A model generated the notes under the pieces. The model searched no databases. It was not told the origin of the DNA and saw only the letters and a program-made list of their open reading frames with translations. The position numbers were made by a program, and so were the translations under genes. Of a DNA stretch of 64,000 nucleotides, positions 40,469 through 49,727 are shown in pieces (within the stretch, counting starts at the first letter, position 1; the number at the start of each line of letters is the position of its first letter). This DNA comes from Bacteroidota bacterium (lineage in GTDB: Bacteria; Bacteroidota; Bacteroidia; Chitinophagales; UBA10324), in contig BJGQ01000002.1 in the NCBI GenBank assembly GCA_014190575.1, positions 77,382 to 141,381 on the forward strand, given 5' to 3'.

Positions 40469-40499
40469 CAAATGTATATTAGTAATTCAGTTTTCCAAA
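40469..40499 (-). promoter_or_regulatory. Promoter of tRNA-Val
   Basis: On the minus strand TTTG (40499-40496), a 19-bp spacer and TACATTTG (40476-40469) match the Bacteroidota consensus exactly. The -7 box ends 11 bp before the tRNA 5' end. Confidence 0.75.
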
Positions 40500-40515
40500 T
40501 TACACTATAAAATTT

Positions 40516-41223
40516 CTAAAATTTATATCCGATACTGATTCGATTAAACGGAGAAGGCTCAACAGAAAAATGTTGTGACGAATTTAAACCGGAATTTATA
40601 ACCGATTGAGGATAAATACGATTACCGTGTTCACTAATACAAAGAAGCGAATAGGCTGATTCAACAGCAATTTTTATTTTCTCTTTTATTGTAAATCGAA
40701 TTCCAAAAAATAATTCTGTTCCAATCGCATAAGAATTAGTTTTCTGTTGAAAATTCATTTCATTAAACATAGATGAACCCGAGCCTGAAAATCTATGCTT
40801 ACGGTAAACAGCATCAGCACCCCCATAAAAACTAAAATAATTTTGCTCAAATAAAAGATGTTCAAATCCTAATTGCATTCCTGTGTTTTTCCAGTGACCA
40901 TTCAGATTTACGGTATCCTTTATTTCATAATATTGTTTGGCCACATGATTTATCTGACCACTTGAAGAAATGAACGACAAACGAAATGCTTCATTCTTGT
41001 TTTCAAGGCGATAATAAATTCCCTTTTTTAATTGCAATCGAAAACCTTCTAAATAAAAATCAGGAGCAAATTGGTCGTAGGTATAAGAGCCGGTTACAAA
41101 GCCAACTTCTCCTATAAACTTAAAAGTGCTGTCGCTGGTTCGCTCAACAAATATTTGTGCACTTGAAGTATTTGAAATAAGTGCGAAAACAAACAGCAAG
41201 ATTGATGTTTTAATGTATTTCAA
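40516..41223 (-). CDS. Probable outer-membrane beta-barrel protein, unknown function
   Basis: 235 residues with a signal peptide (MKYIKTSILLFVFALISNTSSAQ). The rest alternates short amphipathic strands with polar turns (EGFRLQLKKGIYYRL, FFGIRFTIKEKIKIAVES) and ends in ISIGYKF, a terminal Phe as in many barrels. No family was recognised. A full consensus promoter lies just upstream. Confidence 0.6.
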   Translation of the reverse strand: MKYIKTSILLFVFALISNTSSAQIFVERTSDSTFKFIGEVGFVTGSYTYDQFAPDFYLEGFRLQLKKGIYYRLENKNEAFRLSFISSSGQINHVAKQYYEIKDTVNLNGHWKNTGMQLGFEHLLFEQNYFSFYGGADAVYRKHRFSGSGSSMFNEMNFQQKTNSYAIGTELFFGIRFTIKEKIKIAVESAYSLLCISEHGNRIYPQSVINSGLNSSQHFSVEPSPFNRISIGYKF

Positions 41224-41242
41224 GTTTTGATTTTAAAGGCCG

Positions 41243-41273
41243 CAAATGTATCAGTTACATGTACTCAGCCAAA
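41243..41273 (-). promoter_or_regulatory. Promoter of the beta-barrel gene
   Basis: On the minus strand TTTG (41273-41270), 19 bp, then TACATTTG (41250-41243), again a full match. The divergent gap (41224-41486) also holds a short AT-rich palindrome at 41404-41423 (TATAATCT/AGATTATA). Confidence 0.7.
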
Positions 41274-41486
41274 TTATTTGTACTTTTATAAATATCAAAT
41301 TATCAACAGTTTTTAATGTGCAATTTTATGCATGGTTTAAATAATTGTCAGTTCAATATTTTTCTTTTATGAAAAACAAGCATCATTTTTTTTGATAGAT
41401 TTATATAATCTTGAAAAGATTATAAAATAGGTTTTATTAATTCACTTTATTTGAACCATTATTTTTCCATCTTAGAATAATTTTCA

Positions 41487-42899
41487 ATGAAAAAAAAACT
41501 CCTTCTGATTTTTAGCATTTCCATTCTTTCATCAAAATTAATTTTTGCTCAGAATGTTGATTCACTTCAGATTTCAAAAATATTTTCTACTGCATTGAAA
41601 GATGACGAAGCCTATCATGCCTTGTATGATTTGTGCAAGCATGCAGGCAAAAGAATCAGTGGCTCACCATTGGCTGATACAGCTGTTAATCGCATGTCGG
41701 GGTGGTTAAAAAAATGGGGAGCCGATACTGTTTGGTTACAGGAATGCATGGTTCCACATTGGGTGCGTGGTGAAAAGGAGCAGGCGATAATTATTTCTTC
41801 AGTTTTAAAAATGAACGAATCGGTTCCTGTATGTGCACTCGGTATGAGCATTGGAACTTCTGCCGATGGAATTAAAGCCGGAGTAATTGAAGTGCATGGA
41901 ATGGGTGAGTTAAAAAATTTAAATCCGGCTGATATAAAAGGTAAAATAGTTTTTTACAATGGTCCAATGCCTCCTGAATCGATTTATACTTTTAATGCTT
42001 ATGGTAATACTGTTGGTCAGCGATGGGGTGGTGCAATGGAAGCAGCAAAGTTTGGAGCTATCGGCGTTGTTATCAGAAGTGTTGCAACTCATATTGATTC
42101 CCATCCTCATACCGGCTCAATGGGATACAATGATTCAATTCCCAAAATTCCGGCTGTTGCAATCAGTACTGAAGCCGCGGAAAAATTAAGCGCTTCATTG
42201 AAGAAGGATAAAAATTTACAGTTCTGGTTTAAATCGTCGTGTCAAACTTTGCCTGATGTTAAATCGCATAATGTGATTGCAGAAATTAAAGGTTCAAAAT
42301 ATCCAAATGAAGTAATTGTAGTTGGCGGTCATTTAGATGCATGGGATATGGCTGAAGGTGCTCACGACGATGGAGCAGGAGTGGTTCATTCGATGGAAGT
42401 GCTTCGTTTATTTAAAACACTCGGAATAAAACCGCAGCGAACAATTCGCGTTGTATTATTTATGAACGAAGAAAATGGAACAAGAGGAGCGAAGGCATAT
42501 GCTGAGTGGGCAAAAACCTCAGGCGAAAAATACATTGCTGCAATTGAAAGCGATGCAGGCGGATTTACTCCCCGCGGATTTTCATTGGACTGCGGCGAAG
42601 CTTATCGCGATTTTATTCAAATGAAATTTCAACCTGTGCTTTCTCATTTTGGTATTTATGATTTTACGCGTGGAGGAAGCGGTGCTGATGTTGGTCATTT
42701 AAAAGATGAATGTCCGGTGTTATCAGAACTCTCACCTGATTCGCAGCGTTATTTCGATCATCATCATTCCGAACTTGATGTTTTTGAAGAAGTTAATGAT
42801 CGCGAGTTAGAATTGGGTGCTGCTGCAATGGCATCGTTCGTTTACCTTTTAGATAAATACGGAAATGGTACAGATAGAATTAAAAGTGGCGAAGAATAA
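41487..42899 (+). CDS. Secreted M28-family zinc aminopeptidase/carboxypeptidase-like protein
   Basis: 470 residues with a signal peptide (MKKKLLLIFSISILSSKLIFAQ). A PA-type inserted domain is followed by the M28 core. The expected zinc ligands are visible in order: His (GGHLDAWD), Asp (AHDDGAG), Glu pair (FMNEENG), Asp (IESDAGG) and His (FDHHHSELD). Overall it is closest in style to the carboxypeptidase Q / PGCP group. It probably trims peptides in the periplasm. A GldM-C-like gene follows 31 bp later. Confidence 0.9.
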   Translation: MKKKLLLIFSISILSSKLIFAQNVDSLQISKIFSTALKDDEAYHALYDLCKHAGKRISGSPLADTAVNRMSGWLKKWGADTVWLQECMVPHWVRGEKEQAIIISSVLKMNESVPVCALGMSIGTSADGIKAGVIEVHGMGELKNLNPADIKGKIVFYNGPMPPESIYTFNAYGNTVGQRWGGAMEAAKFGAIGVVIRSVATHIDSHPHTGSMGYNDSIPKIPAVAISTEAAEKLSASLKKDKNLQFWFKSSCQTLPDVKSHNVIAEIKGSKYPNEVIVVGGHLDAWDMAEGAHDDGAGVVHSMEVLRLFKTLGIKPQRTIRVVLFMNEENGTRGAKAYAEWAKTSGEKYIAAIESDAGGFTPRGFSLDCGEAYRDFIQMKFQPVLSHFGIYDFTRGGSGADVGHLKDECPVLSELSPDSQRYFDHHHSELDVFEEVNDRELELGAAAMASFVYLLDKYGNGTDRIKSGEE

Positions 42900-42930
42900 T
42901 TCATTAAATAATTTCAGAAAAGTAAATAGT

Positions 42931-43635
42931 ATGAAAAAAATTGCAATCACCTTTTTATTTTTTTTTTCTATCTATAATTCCTCCGCCCAGCAGATTTCTG
43001 AGGTTACCACTTTAAACTGGAATATTTTTTTTGCAAGCACCGGAAATTATTTTTCATTTAATTCAAATGGATTCGATCCGAATTTAATTGAGATAAAATT
43101 ATCTGATGGAGAGGTACAACGGTATTATACTATCAATTCATTGAAACATCAATTGGATACTGCGCGAATTCCGAATCATGTTAAATTGGAAAGCGCATTA
43201 AATTTTCAGGCCGGAAGTATTAATAAAAGAGTTACAGTAAGTATTCATTATAAATTCGGAGTGAAAGATTCAATTATTTGGCAGAAAAAATATTATGTGG
43301 TTCAGTTACCTGACCCAACCGTTTACATTGGCGATTCTCTCACCGATGCAACTTTCACTAGAGATGAAATGCTTAAGATGTACAACCTTGGAGCATACAT
43401 GCCTGATTTTAAACCCTACACATCGTGGTTTATTACAGCATATGATTGCCAGTATTTACCACCTGATGGAAACAGCAAATCTTATCATGTAGAAAAAAAT
43501 ATTTTTACACCTGAATTGCATAAGCAAATTGAAGCTTGCAAACCAGGCGACACATTTATTTTCAGAAATGTTAGAGTGGATGGATTAGATGCGTACACAC
43601 GATATGTAAATTCTGTATTCGTAACTATAAAATAA
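42931..43635 (+). CDS. Secreted protein with GldM C-terminal-like domain
   Basis: 234 residues from ATG 42931, chosen for its signal peptide (MKKIAITFLFFFSIYNSSAQ). The C-terminal half reads PDPTVYIGDSLTDATFTRDEML, then a strand-rich segment, then GDTFIFRNVRVDGLDAYTRYVNSVFVTIK. This is the pattern of the last domain of the gliding/T9SS motor protein GldM, but the GldM membrane helix and long periplasmic stalk are missing. Inferred: an accessory periplasmic protein using a GldM-type beta domain. It lies between the M28 peptidase and dxr. The similarity was judged by eye. Confidence 0.5.
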   Translation: MKKIAITFLFFFSIYNSSAQQISEVTTLNWNIFFASTGNYFSFNSNGFDPNLIEIKLSDGEVQRYYTINSLKHQLDTARIPNHVKLESALNFQAGSINKRVTVSIHYKFGVKDSIIWQKKYYVVQLPDPTVYIGDSLTDATFTRDEMLKMYNLGAYMPDFKPYTSWFITAYDCQYLPPDGNSKSYHVEKNIFTPELHKQIEACKPGDTFIFRNVRVDGLDAYTRYVNSVFVTIK

Positions 43636-43638
43636 AAA

Positions 43639-44820
43639 ATGAATACAGAATATAATTTAAAGAAGCGGGTTGTGGCAATTTTAGGTTCTACGGGTTCAAT
43701 CGGAACGCAAGCACTTGAAGTGATTGCTGGGCATAAAATTTTTTTTGAACTAGAACTCATTACTGCGAATTCAAATGCAGATTTATTAATTCAGCAGGCA
43801 AAAAAATATTTACCTTCAACAGTTATCATTGGTGATAAAGAAAAATACAATGAGGTAAAAAACGCACTGAGTTCTTTACCCATAAAGGTTTTTGCAGGTA
43901 ATGATGCAATTCTTCTTTGCGTGCAAAATGAAAACATCGAGATAGTTTTAACTGCCATGGTTGGTTACGCAGGGTTAGCACCAACAATCGCAGCAATAAA
44001 ATCAGGTAAGCACATTGCTCTTGCAAATAAAGAAACACTTGTTGTGGCCGGCGAAATCATTACACGACTCGCTAGAGAATATGGTGTAAATATTTATCCG
44101 GTTGATTCAGAGCACAGCGCCATCTTTCAATGTTTATTGGGTGAATGGAAAAATAAGATTGAAAAAATTATTCTCACCGCTTCAGGTGGACCTTTTCGTG
44201 GTAAAACAATTAATGAATTAAAGCTAATTACCAAAGTACAGGCACTCAAACATCCGAACTGGAACATGGGGGCAAAAATCACTATTGATTCTGCAACCCT
44301 TATGAACAAAGGATTGGAAGTGATTGAAGCAAAATGGTTATTTAATTTACTGCCAGAACAAATTGATGTTATCGTTCACCCGCAAAGTATTATACATTCA
44401 ATAGTGCAGTTTGAAGATGGAAGTATGAAAGCCCAAATGGGTTTGCCCGATATGAAATTGCCAATACAATTCGCTCTTGGATATCCTGATAGATTAAAAT
44501 CTGATTTTCCAAGATTCAATTTCTTTCAGTATCCGACGCTCACTTTTGAACAACCTGATAAAAAAACTTTCCGAAGTCTTTCACTTGCCTATGAAGCACT
44601 TGATAAAGGCGGAAATATGCCTTGCATTTTAAATGCTGCCAATGAAATAGCGGTAGCAGGTTTTCTTTCAGATAAAATTTCATTCTTAAATATGACAGAT
44701 ATAGTTGAAACTTGCATGCTGAAAATTCCTTTCATTGTTTCGCCCTCGATTGAAGATTATATACAAACCGATGAGGAAACTCGAAGAATGGCTGTAGATT
44801 TAATCAACAAACAATTATAG
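43639..44820 (+). CDS. dxr: 1-deoxy-D-xylulose-5-phosphate reductoisomerase
   Basis: 393 residues. NADPH-binding GSTGSIGTQALEVI near the N-terminus, LANKETLVVAGE, the metal-binding PVDSEHSAIFQ, the flexible loop around LTASGGPFRG, and HPNWNMGAKITIDSATLMNKGLEVIEA are all intact. Second enzyme of the MEP isoprenoid pathway. It starts 3 bp after the previous stop and is followed by rseP, a common dxr-rseP pairing. Confidence 0.97.
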   Translation: MNTEYNLKKRVVAILGSTGSIGTQALEVIAGHKIFFELELITANSNADLLIQQAKKYLPSTVIIGDKEKYNEVKNALSSLPIKVFAGNDAILLCVQNENIEIVLTAMVGYAGLAPTIAAIKSGKHIALANKETLVVAGEIITRLAREYGVNIYPVDSEHSAIFQCLLGEWKNKIEKIILTASGGPFRGKTINELKLITKVQALKHPNWNMGAKITIDSATLMNKGLEVIEAKWLFNLLPEQIDVIVHPQSIIHSIVQFEDGSMKAQMGLPDMKLPIQFALGYPDRLKSDFPRFNFFQYPTLTFEQPDKKTFRSLSLAYEALDKGGNMPCILNAANEIAVAGFLSDKISFLNMTDIVETCMLKIPFIVSPSIEDYIQTDEETRRMAVDLINKQL

Positions 44821-44848
44821 ACTTTTACAAAATCAACAAATTTCATTA

Positions 44849-46168
44849 ATGATCATTTTAATAAAAGCACTTCAACTCATTCTCAGTTTATCAATTTTAG
44901 TAATAGTACATGAGTTCGGACATTTCATTGCAGCTCGCATTTTTAAAACCAAAGTCGAAAAATTTTACCTTTTTTTCGATTGGGGATTTTCAATTTTGAA
45001 ATATAAAAAAGGAGAAACCGAATATGGTATTGGTTGGCTTCCACTTGGAGGTTATGTTAAAATTGCCGGAATGGTGGATGAAAGCATGGACAAAGAACAA
45101 ATGAAACTCCCTGCTCAGCCTTGGGAATTTCGTAGCAAACCCGCCTGGCAGCGATTAATAATTATGATGGGTGGTATTGTTATGAATGTTATACTCGGTA
45201 TTTTTATTTATTCGATGATATTATTTGCCTGGGGCGAAGAATACATTCCGGTTGCAAACATGCAAAACGGAGTTTCAGTTGATAGCACAGCCATGAGAAT
45301 GGGATTGCAGAATGGAGATAAAATTATATCTGTTGACGGTGGTTCAGTAGAGAAACTAAATGATGTGTTTGTAAAAATTGTTTTCGATGGTGCAAAAACA
45401 ATTCAGGTTGAAAGGGCTGGGCAAAAAGTTGACATCACTATTGCAGCAGGTTCGCTAAAAGAAATTATTTCAACTGCAAAAGGGGATTTAATCAAAGAAA
45501 GATTTCCATTTTATATTGACAGCGTATTATCCGGTGGAGGAGCAGAAAAATCTCATATAAAAAAGGGAGATCAATTTATTGGAGCTAATGGTGTTTTAAT
45601 GCCTTACCATGATCAAATATTTCCGTTTATTGAAGCTAATAAAAATAAAACTTGTGAATTTACAATTATTCGTAATGGTGATACAATAATTGTTCCTGTA
45701 AAAATTTCTGAAGAAGGACTTGGAGTTCACATTGTATTACCAGGAAAATTATACGGTACTAAGAAAATTGAATACGGCTTCTGGGCATCGTTTCCTGCTG
45801 GATACAATAAAACATGGAACACACTTGGCAATTATGTTAAGCAGTTCAAATTAATTTTTTCTCCTGAAGTTCAGGGGTATAAACAAATCGGCGGGTTCAT
45901 TACCATGGGAAAAGTAATGTCACCTACTTGGGACTGGCAATCGTTCTGGAGCTTCAGTGCATTCCTGTCTATTGCTTTAGCGTTCATGAATTTTCTTCCA
46001 ATACCTGCACTTGATGGTGGGCATGTTCTTTTTACATTGTATGAAATGGTTACAAAAAGAAAACCGAGTGATAAGTTTTTAGAATATGCGCAGGTTGTTG
46101 GAATGGTTTTTCTTTTAGCACTCATGATTTTCGCCAATGGAAATGATATTATAAAACTGTTCCGTTAA
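44849..46168 (+). CDS. rseP: RseP-type site-2 intramembrane metalloprotease
   Basis: 439 residues. HEFGH at 21-25 gives the two zinc-binding His and the catalytic Glu, and PALDGGH near the C-terminus provides the Asp ligand. Four membrane helices frame two PDZ-like domains (around GLQNGDKIISVDGG and KKGDQFIGANG). Known role: regulated intramembrane proteolysis, for example of anti-sigma factors or remnant signal peptides. It lies 28 bp after dxr. Confidence 0.95.
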   Translation: MIILIKALQLILSLSILVIVHEFGHFIAARIFKTKVEKFYLFFDWGFSILKYKKGETEYGIGWLPLGGYVKIAGMVDESMDKEQMKLPAQPWEFRSKPAWQRLIIMMGGIVMNVILGIFIYSMILFAWGEEYIPVANMQNGVSVDSTAMRMGLQNGDKIISVDGGSVEKLNDVFVKIVFDGAKTIQVERAGQKVDITIAAGSLKEIISTAKGDLIKERFPFYIDSVLSGGGAEKSHIKKGDQFIGANGVLMPYHDQIFPFIEANKNKTCEFTIIRNGDTIIVPVKISEEGLGVHIVLPGKLYGTKKIEYGFWASFPAGYNKTWNTLGNYVKQFKLIFSPEVQGYKQIGGFITMGKVMSPTWDWQSFWSFSAFLSIALAFMNFLPIPALDGGHVLFTLYEMVTKRKPSDKFLEYAQVVGMVFLLALMIFANGNDIIKLFR

Positions 46169-46229
46169 AAAATTTACTGACAAAAAGATTTAATAAACAA
46201 ACTGAATAGATAAAAGTCTGAAGCAACAA

Positions 46230-46607
46230 ATGGAAACAAAGCCACCAATCGAAAGCATTTTAATATTGACAGGTACAGAATATCCTCAACGGGCATCACT
46301 CATTTTTAAGAAATATTTTTTTGATAAGAACCGATCAATTGAATTGTTGTTGTCAGTTGAAGGCCTGAATAAAGTTTGGATAAAAGACCAGAAGACTATT
46401 GATGAACTTAATGCAATAGTTGATAAAAGAAATACTGAATTCAAGGCAAAAGCACTTGAATCATCATCGAAATTAAAAGAGCAGGAGTGGAGTTTAATTG
46501 CAAAACTGAGTGGTGTAAAAGATGACTTTAATTTTTACACCAATAGAAGCGGAGCAATCATTGAACACTCGCGAGTTTATCTTGCTTTCAGAGAACCAAA
46601 GCATTGA
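46230..46607 (+). CDS. Conserved-looking small cytoplasmic protein, unknown
   Basis: 125 residues, no signal peptide or membrane segment. It starts with METKPPIESILILTG and contains a charged helical middle (DELNAIVDKRNTEFKAKALESSSKLKEQEW). No family recognised. It follows rseP by 61 bp on the same strand. Base composition and length suggest a real gene. The stop is TGA. Confidence 0.5.
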   Translation: METKPPIESILILTGTEYPQRASLIFKKYFFDKNRSIELLLSVEGLNKVWIKDQKTIDELNAIVDKRNTEFKAKALESSSKLKEQEWSLIAKLSGVKDDFNFYTNRSGAIIEHSRVYLAFREPKH

Positions 46608-46630
46608 ACAAAGGAATAAAAAGCGGATAT

Positions 46631-46948
46631 TTATTTCGTAGTAACAGGCTTTTGCAAATTATTATAAATAAAATATTTTATTTGGTTCTGTTGTGTTGAG
46701 TCAGTCAATTTTGCTTTTTTATACATCACGGGCAAAACAGCATCCCATTTTTCTTTAGGAAATTTATAAGGAACACGAAATTTGTGACACGATGTGCAAT
46801 ACTTGGTTTCAAGATTCAAACCTGAAGTTGCTTTTGCATCCATTACGGAATACAATATAGTAGTATTTGCCCCTGAAGTTGGAGTGCTTTTTTTTGAGCA
46901 TGCAACAATACTTATAATAATTATTGAAAGCAGAAAGTATTTTTTCAT
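46631..46948 (-). CDS. Monohaem cytochrome c-like lipoprotein
   Basis: 105 residues. Lipobox signal MKKYFLLSIIIISIVAC (Cys17), a short Ser/Thr linker, then CTSCH, a c-type haem site, followed by KFPKEKWDAVLPVMYKKAKL with a Met that could be the axial ligand. It is short for a class I cytochrome. Probably an electron carrier or sensor tethered in the periplasm. It would depend on the cytochrome c maturation genes found at 38.4-40.3 kb. Confidence 0.7.
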   Translation of the reverse strand: MKKYFLLSIIIISIVACSKKSTPTSGANTTILYSVMDAKATSGLNLETKYCTSCHKFRVPYKFPKEKWDAVLPVMYKKAKLTDSTQQNQIKYFIYNNLQKPVTTK

Positions 46949-47023
46949 TTTAAAAGCGGTTGATTTTAATTTGGCAAATGTAATTTTTAGAAATCGTTAT
47001 AAATGTGAAATGAAAAAAAACAA

Positions 47024-47827
47024 CTATAAATTAAATGAAAGTAAAACCCTCGATTCAAATCTTTCGTGCTCTGATAAATCCATATTTTGAGGAAACTCTT
47101 TCGTCATTTTTAGATTTCTGATTTGTGGCATACATGATAAGTTAATGTACCAACCATCTCCATTGAAATTAAATGCCGGTCCAGCGAAAAGCAAACTGCT
47201 TTCCCAGCCTTCATCAGGTGATATATCATTAAAATTTTTTGCCTCTATTCCTATCCCAATATGGTTACTTATTGAATACATCCAACCTAAATTTATATTA
47301 ACCGGATATTCCATTACCTTTTTAACCTTATCGTTTTCAAATACAAATTCCATTTCAGTTTCCTCAGCAATATTTAAAGCAAACAAATTATTGTTGATTT
47401 GTTTATCAAGTAACAACTTTCCTTCTAATTCCCATTCCTCTCCATTGGTGCCAATCTCTGCATAAAGAGCTGAACCAATTTTGTTAATTGTTGGGTCGCT
47501 TAATTTCCATTTAAATTCTGAACTGAAGCCAAAAGAATTATCGTGTATAATTTGTTTAGAAGTTTCGTCAAGCAATGTTTTACTGTTGAAGTTGAGGTAA
47601 AGCGAAGTTTGAATATTTTTTCCTAAACCAACTTCAAACTCCACTCGTTGTTCTAATGAATTATAAAAATTTGAACGACCGGTATTCCATTTCACCTGGT
47701 ATTCCAAATCTTTAACTCCTGAAGGAAGTACATTGGTTTGATAAGTATTTGTGAAAACTCTATCTTGAGCTGAAGTATTAAGCGAAATAATAAATATCAA
47801 TAGAAGCAGAACAAGTTTGAATCTCAT
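47024..47827 (-). CDS. Probable outer-membrane barrel protein, unknown
   Basis: 267 residues with a signal peptide (MRFKLVLLLLIFIISLNTSAQ). Long amphipathic strands (EFEVGLGKNIQTSLYLNFNSKT, FESRVLLSFNL at the C-terminus) suggest a barrel of 10-14 strands. It lies 75 bp upstream of the haem lipoprotein on the same strand, so the two may function together, for example in extracellular electron transfer or metal handling; that link is only inferred from position. Confidence 0.55.
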   Translation of the reverse strand: MRFKLVLLLLIFIISLNTSAQDRVFTNTYQTNVLPSGVKDLEYQVKWNTGRSNFYNSLEQRVEFEVGLGKNIQTSLYLNFNSKTLLDETSKQIIHDNSFGFSSEFKWKLSDPTINKIGSALYAEIGTNGEEWELEGKLLLDKQINNNLFALNIAEETEMEFVFENDKVKKVMEYPVNINLGWMYSISNHIGIGIEAKNFNDISPDEGWESSLLFAGPAFNFNGDGWYINLSCMPQIRNLKMTKEFPQNMDLSEHERFESRVLLSFNL

Positions 47828-47893
47828 GATTGTATTTTTTCGGCAAATGTATAAATCGAATCAAGCTTTAATAATGATAAACTTGCGTTAGTT

Positions 47894-48355
47894 TTAATTT
47901 TTTGTTGATTGATAACCTGAATCAATTTGTAATTCATATCCATCGGCGGCTTCTGTTGCCAGTACATCGCATCTTTCGTTTTCAGGATGCGCATTGTGAC
48001 CTTTTATCCAATGAAATTTAACTTTATGTTTGGCATAGATGTTCAAAAACCGTTTCCATAAATCAGGATTTTTCTTGTCTTTAAAATCTTTTTTCACCCA
48101 ACCAAAAACCCATTTCTTCTCCACCGCTTCCACTACATATTTTGAATCGGAATAAATATGAACTTCACTTCCGAGAATTTTTATTGACTCCAATCCGATT
48201 ATTACAGCAAGCAATTCCATGCGATTGTTGGTAGTTAGTTTGAAGCCCTGCGATAATTCTTTGAGATGGTTTCCTGATTGTAGAATAACTCCATATCCAC
48301 CAGGGCCGGGATTACCTCTTGAAGAGCCGTCAGTATAAATATTAATGTGATTCAT
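47894..48355 (-). CDS. rnhA: Ribonuclease HI
   Basis: 153 residues, the standard size. The catalytic DEDD set is visible: Asp9 (YTDGSSRGNPGPGG), Glu47 (NNRMELLA), Asp70 (IYSDSKYV) and Asp130 (ENERCDVLA), with the basic handle around KKWVFGWVKKDFKDKKN. It removes RNA from RNA-DNA hybrids. Confidence 0.96.
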   Translation of the reverse strand: MNHINIYTDGSSRGNPGPGGYGVILQSGNHLKELSQGFKLTTNNRMELLAVIIGLESIKILGSEVHIYSDSKYVVEAVEKKWVFGWVKKDFKDKKNPDLWKRFLNIYAKHKVKFHWIKGHNAHPENERCDVLATEAADGYELQIDSGYQSTKN

Positions 48356-48446
48356 TTTGTTATTTAGAAAGTAAATATGAAAAATTATAAATGCTATTCA
48401 TCAAAAATTATTTTCACTTTTACCTTTTCACTTTTAATTTTTAACG

Positions 48447-49226
48447 ATGCACATCTCTCTGCAAAATAAAAGCACTAAAGTTTTCATGGTGCTCAGTTCT
48501 TTCTTTGTTGCCAACGCATTGATTGCTGAATGCATCGGTGTAAAAATATTTTCGCTTGAAAAAACTTTGGGATTAAATCAACTTAACGCTACTGTTTTTG
48601 GTGAACATGGAATTTCTTTCAACTTAACATGTGGAGTTTTATTATGGCCATTGGAATTTATTATGACAGATATTATAAATGAATATTTCGGGCCTAAAGG
48701 GGTGAGGCGTGTTTCTTATATTGCGGTTAGTTTGATTGCCTATGCGTTTATCATGTTTTATTTTGCCATGCAACTTTCACCGGCTGATTTCTGGACAGGT
48801 GTAAACGCGGCTAAGGGTGTTCCTGATATGACGGCTGCTTTCAATTCAATATTCGGTCAAGGTATGTGGATTATTTTCGGTTCGCTTACTGCTTTTCTTG
48901 TTAGCCAGGTGGTTGATGTTACAGTGTTTCATTGGGTGAAGAGGAAGACAGGCGAAAAGAAAATGTGGCTTCGTGCTACAGGAAGCACTTTGGTTTCTCA
49001 ATTGGTTGATAGTTTTATTGTGCTGTTCATTGCATTTTACATTGGGCAGGGATGGAGCATGAGTCTGGTACTGGCTATTTGTTTATTCAATTACACTTAT
49101 AAGTTCATGGCTGCAATTGTACTTACTCCTGTTATGTACCTCGTTCATAATTTTATTGATAATTATCTTGGCGCTGAACTAGCGCACGAAATGAAACAAG
49201 CAGCGATGAAAAGAGTTAATGAATGA
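48447..49226 (+). CDS. yhhQ: Queuosine precursor transporter, YhhQ family
   Basis: 259 residues with six to seven membrane helices. FNLTCGVLLWPLEFIMTDIINEYFGPKGVRR is the family signature (PF02592 type), and the later SQVVDVTVF and QLVDSFIVLF helices carry the paired Asp residues. Known role: uptake of queuosine precursors (preQ0/preQ1) for tRNA modification. No que genes or preQ1 riboswitch were seen nearby. Confidence 0.9.
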   Translation: MHISLQNKSTKVFMVLSSFFVANALIAECIGVKIFSLEKTLGLNQLNATVFGEHGISFNLTCGVLLWPLEFIMTDIINEYFGPKGVRRVSYIAVSLIAYAFIMFYFAMQLSPADFWTGVNAAKGVPDMTAAFNSIFGQGMWIIFGSLTAFLVSQVVDVTVFHWVKRKTGEKKMWLRATGSTLVSQLVDSFIVLFIAFYIGQGWSMSLVLAICLFNYTYKFMAAIVLTPVMYLVHNFIDNYLGAELAHEMKQAAMKRVNE

Positions 49227-49440
49227 GTACAGAAGGAAATCAGATCTGCTATGGAACATAGTTAAAGTGATTTGATTTATAGTAGGTATCGCAGAGGCTT
49301 CAGCGGATTTGATTTGGTATATGTCAGATTTGATAACGACTGGTTGTACTATACAATGCTTCTTTTTTGATTGTGAATAATTAGCCGAAAGATTTTTACT
49401 GAACAAAGAAAAGATTATGCTTGGCTGGTTACATTCGCAC

Positions 49441-49605
49441 CGTTGTGGTTTCCTGAACCAAGTAAGGAATGAAAAGGGAATGAGGTGAGATACCTCAACA
49501 GTCCCCGCTGCTGTGAATCTTGAATTAGTAAACTAAAAATTGCCACTGATTAAAATCGGGAAGGCGGTTTACTTTAAGGATAAGTCAGAAGACCTGCCAC
49601 TGCAA
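49441..49605 (+). promoter_or_regulatory. Cobalamin (B12) riboswitch
   Basis: The order of conserved blocks is complete: AAGGGAATGAGGTGAGATACCTC at 49474-49496 in two parts (the core and a GAGGT/ACCTC stem), then AGTCCCCGCTGCTGTGAAT, GCCACTG at 49542-49548, CGGGAAGGCG, and the B12 box AAGTCAGAAGACCTGCC at 49582-49598. A short outer stem (GTGG 49445-49448 with CCAC 49597-49600) closes it. A -7-like TACATTCG at 49430-49437 would start transcription right at its 5' end. A CTGTTG/CAACAG hairpin at about 49671-49698 separates it from the next ATG and may be part of the expression platform. Nothing else was recognised in 49227-49440. Confidence 0.9.
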
Positions 49606-49727
49606 AAGGAATGAATGCGCTTTCGGAGGAAGGGCTGCTCAGATTTCAGTTGAAAGTTATTTCACTGATTGCTGTTGCACCTATCTTCTTACAACAGATT
49701 AAACTAAAAAACAAAAAATAAATCACA

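Noticed and set aside
41404-41423. AT-rich palindrome TATAATCT/AGATTATA as an operator or terminator
   Set aside because: It is short and AT-only with no T tract or known regulator nearby; chance is likely at this base composition.
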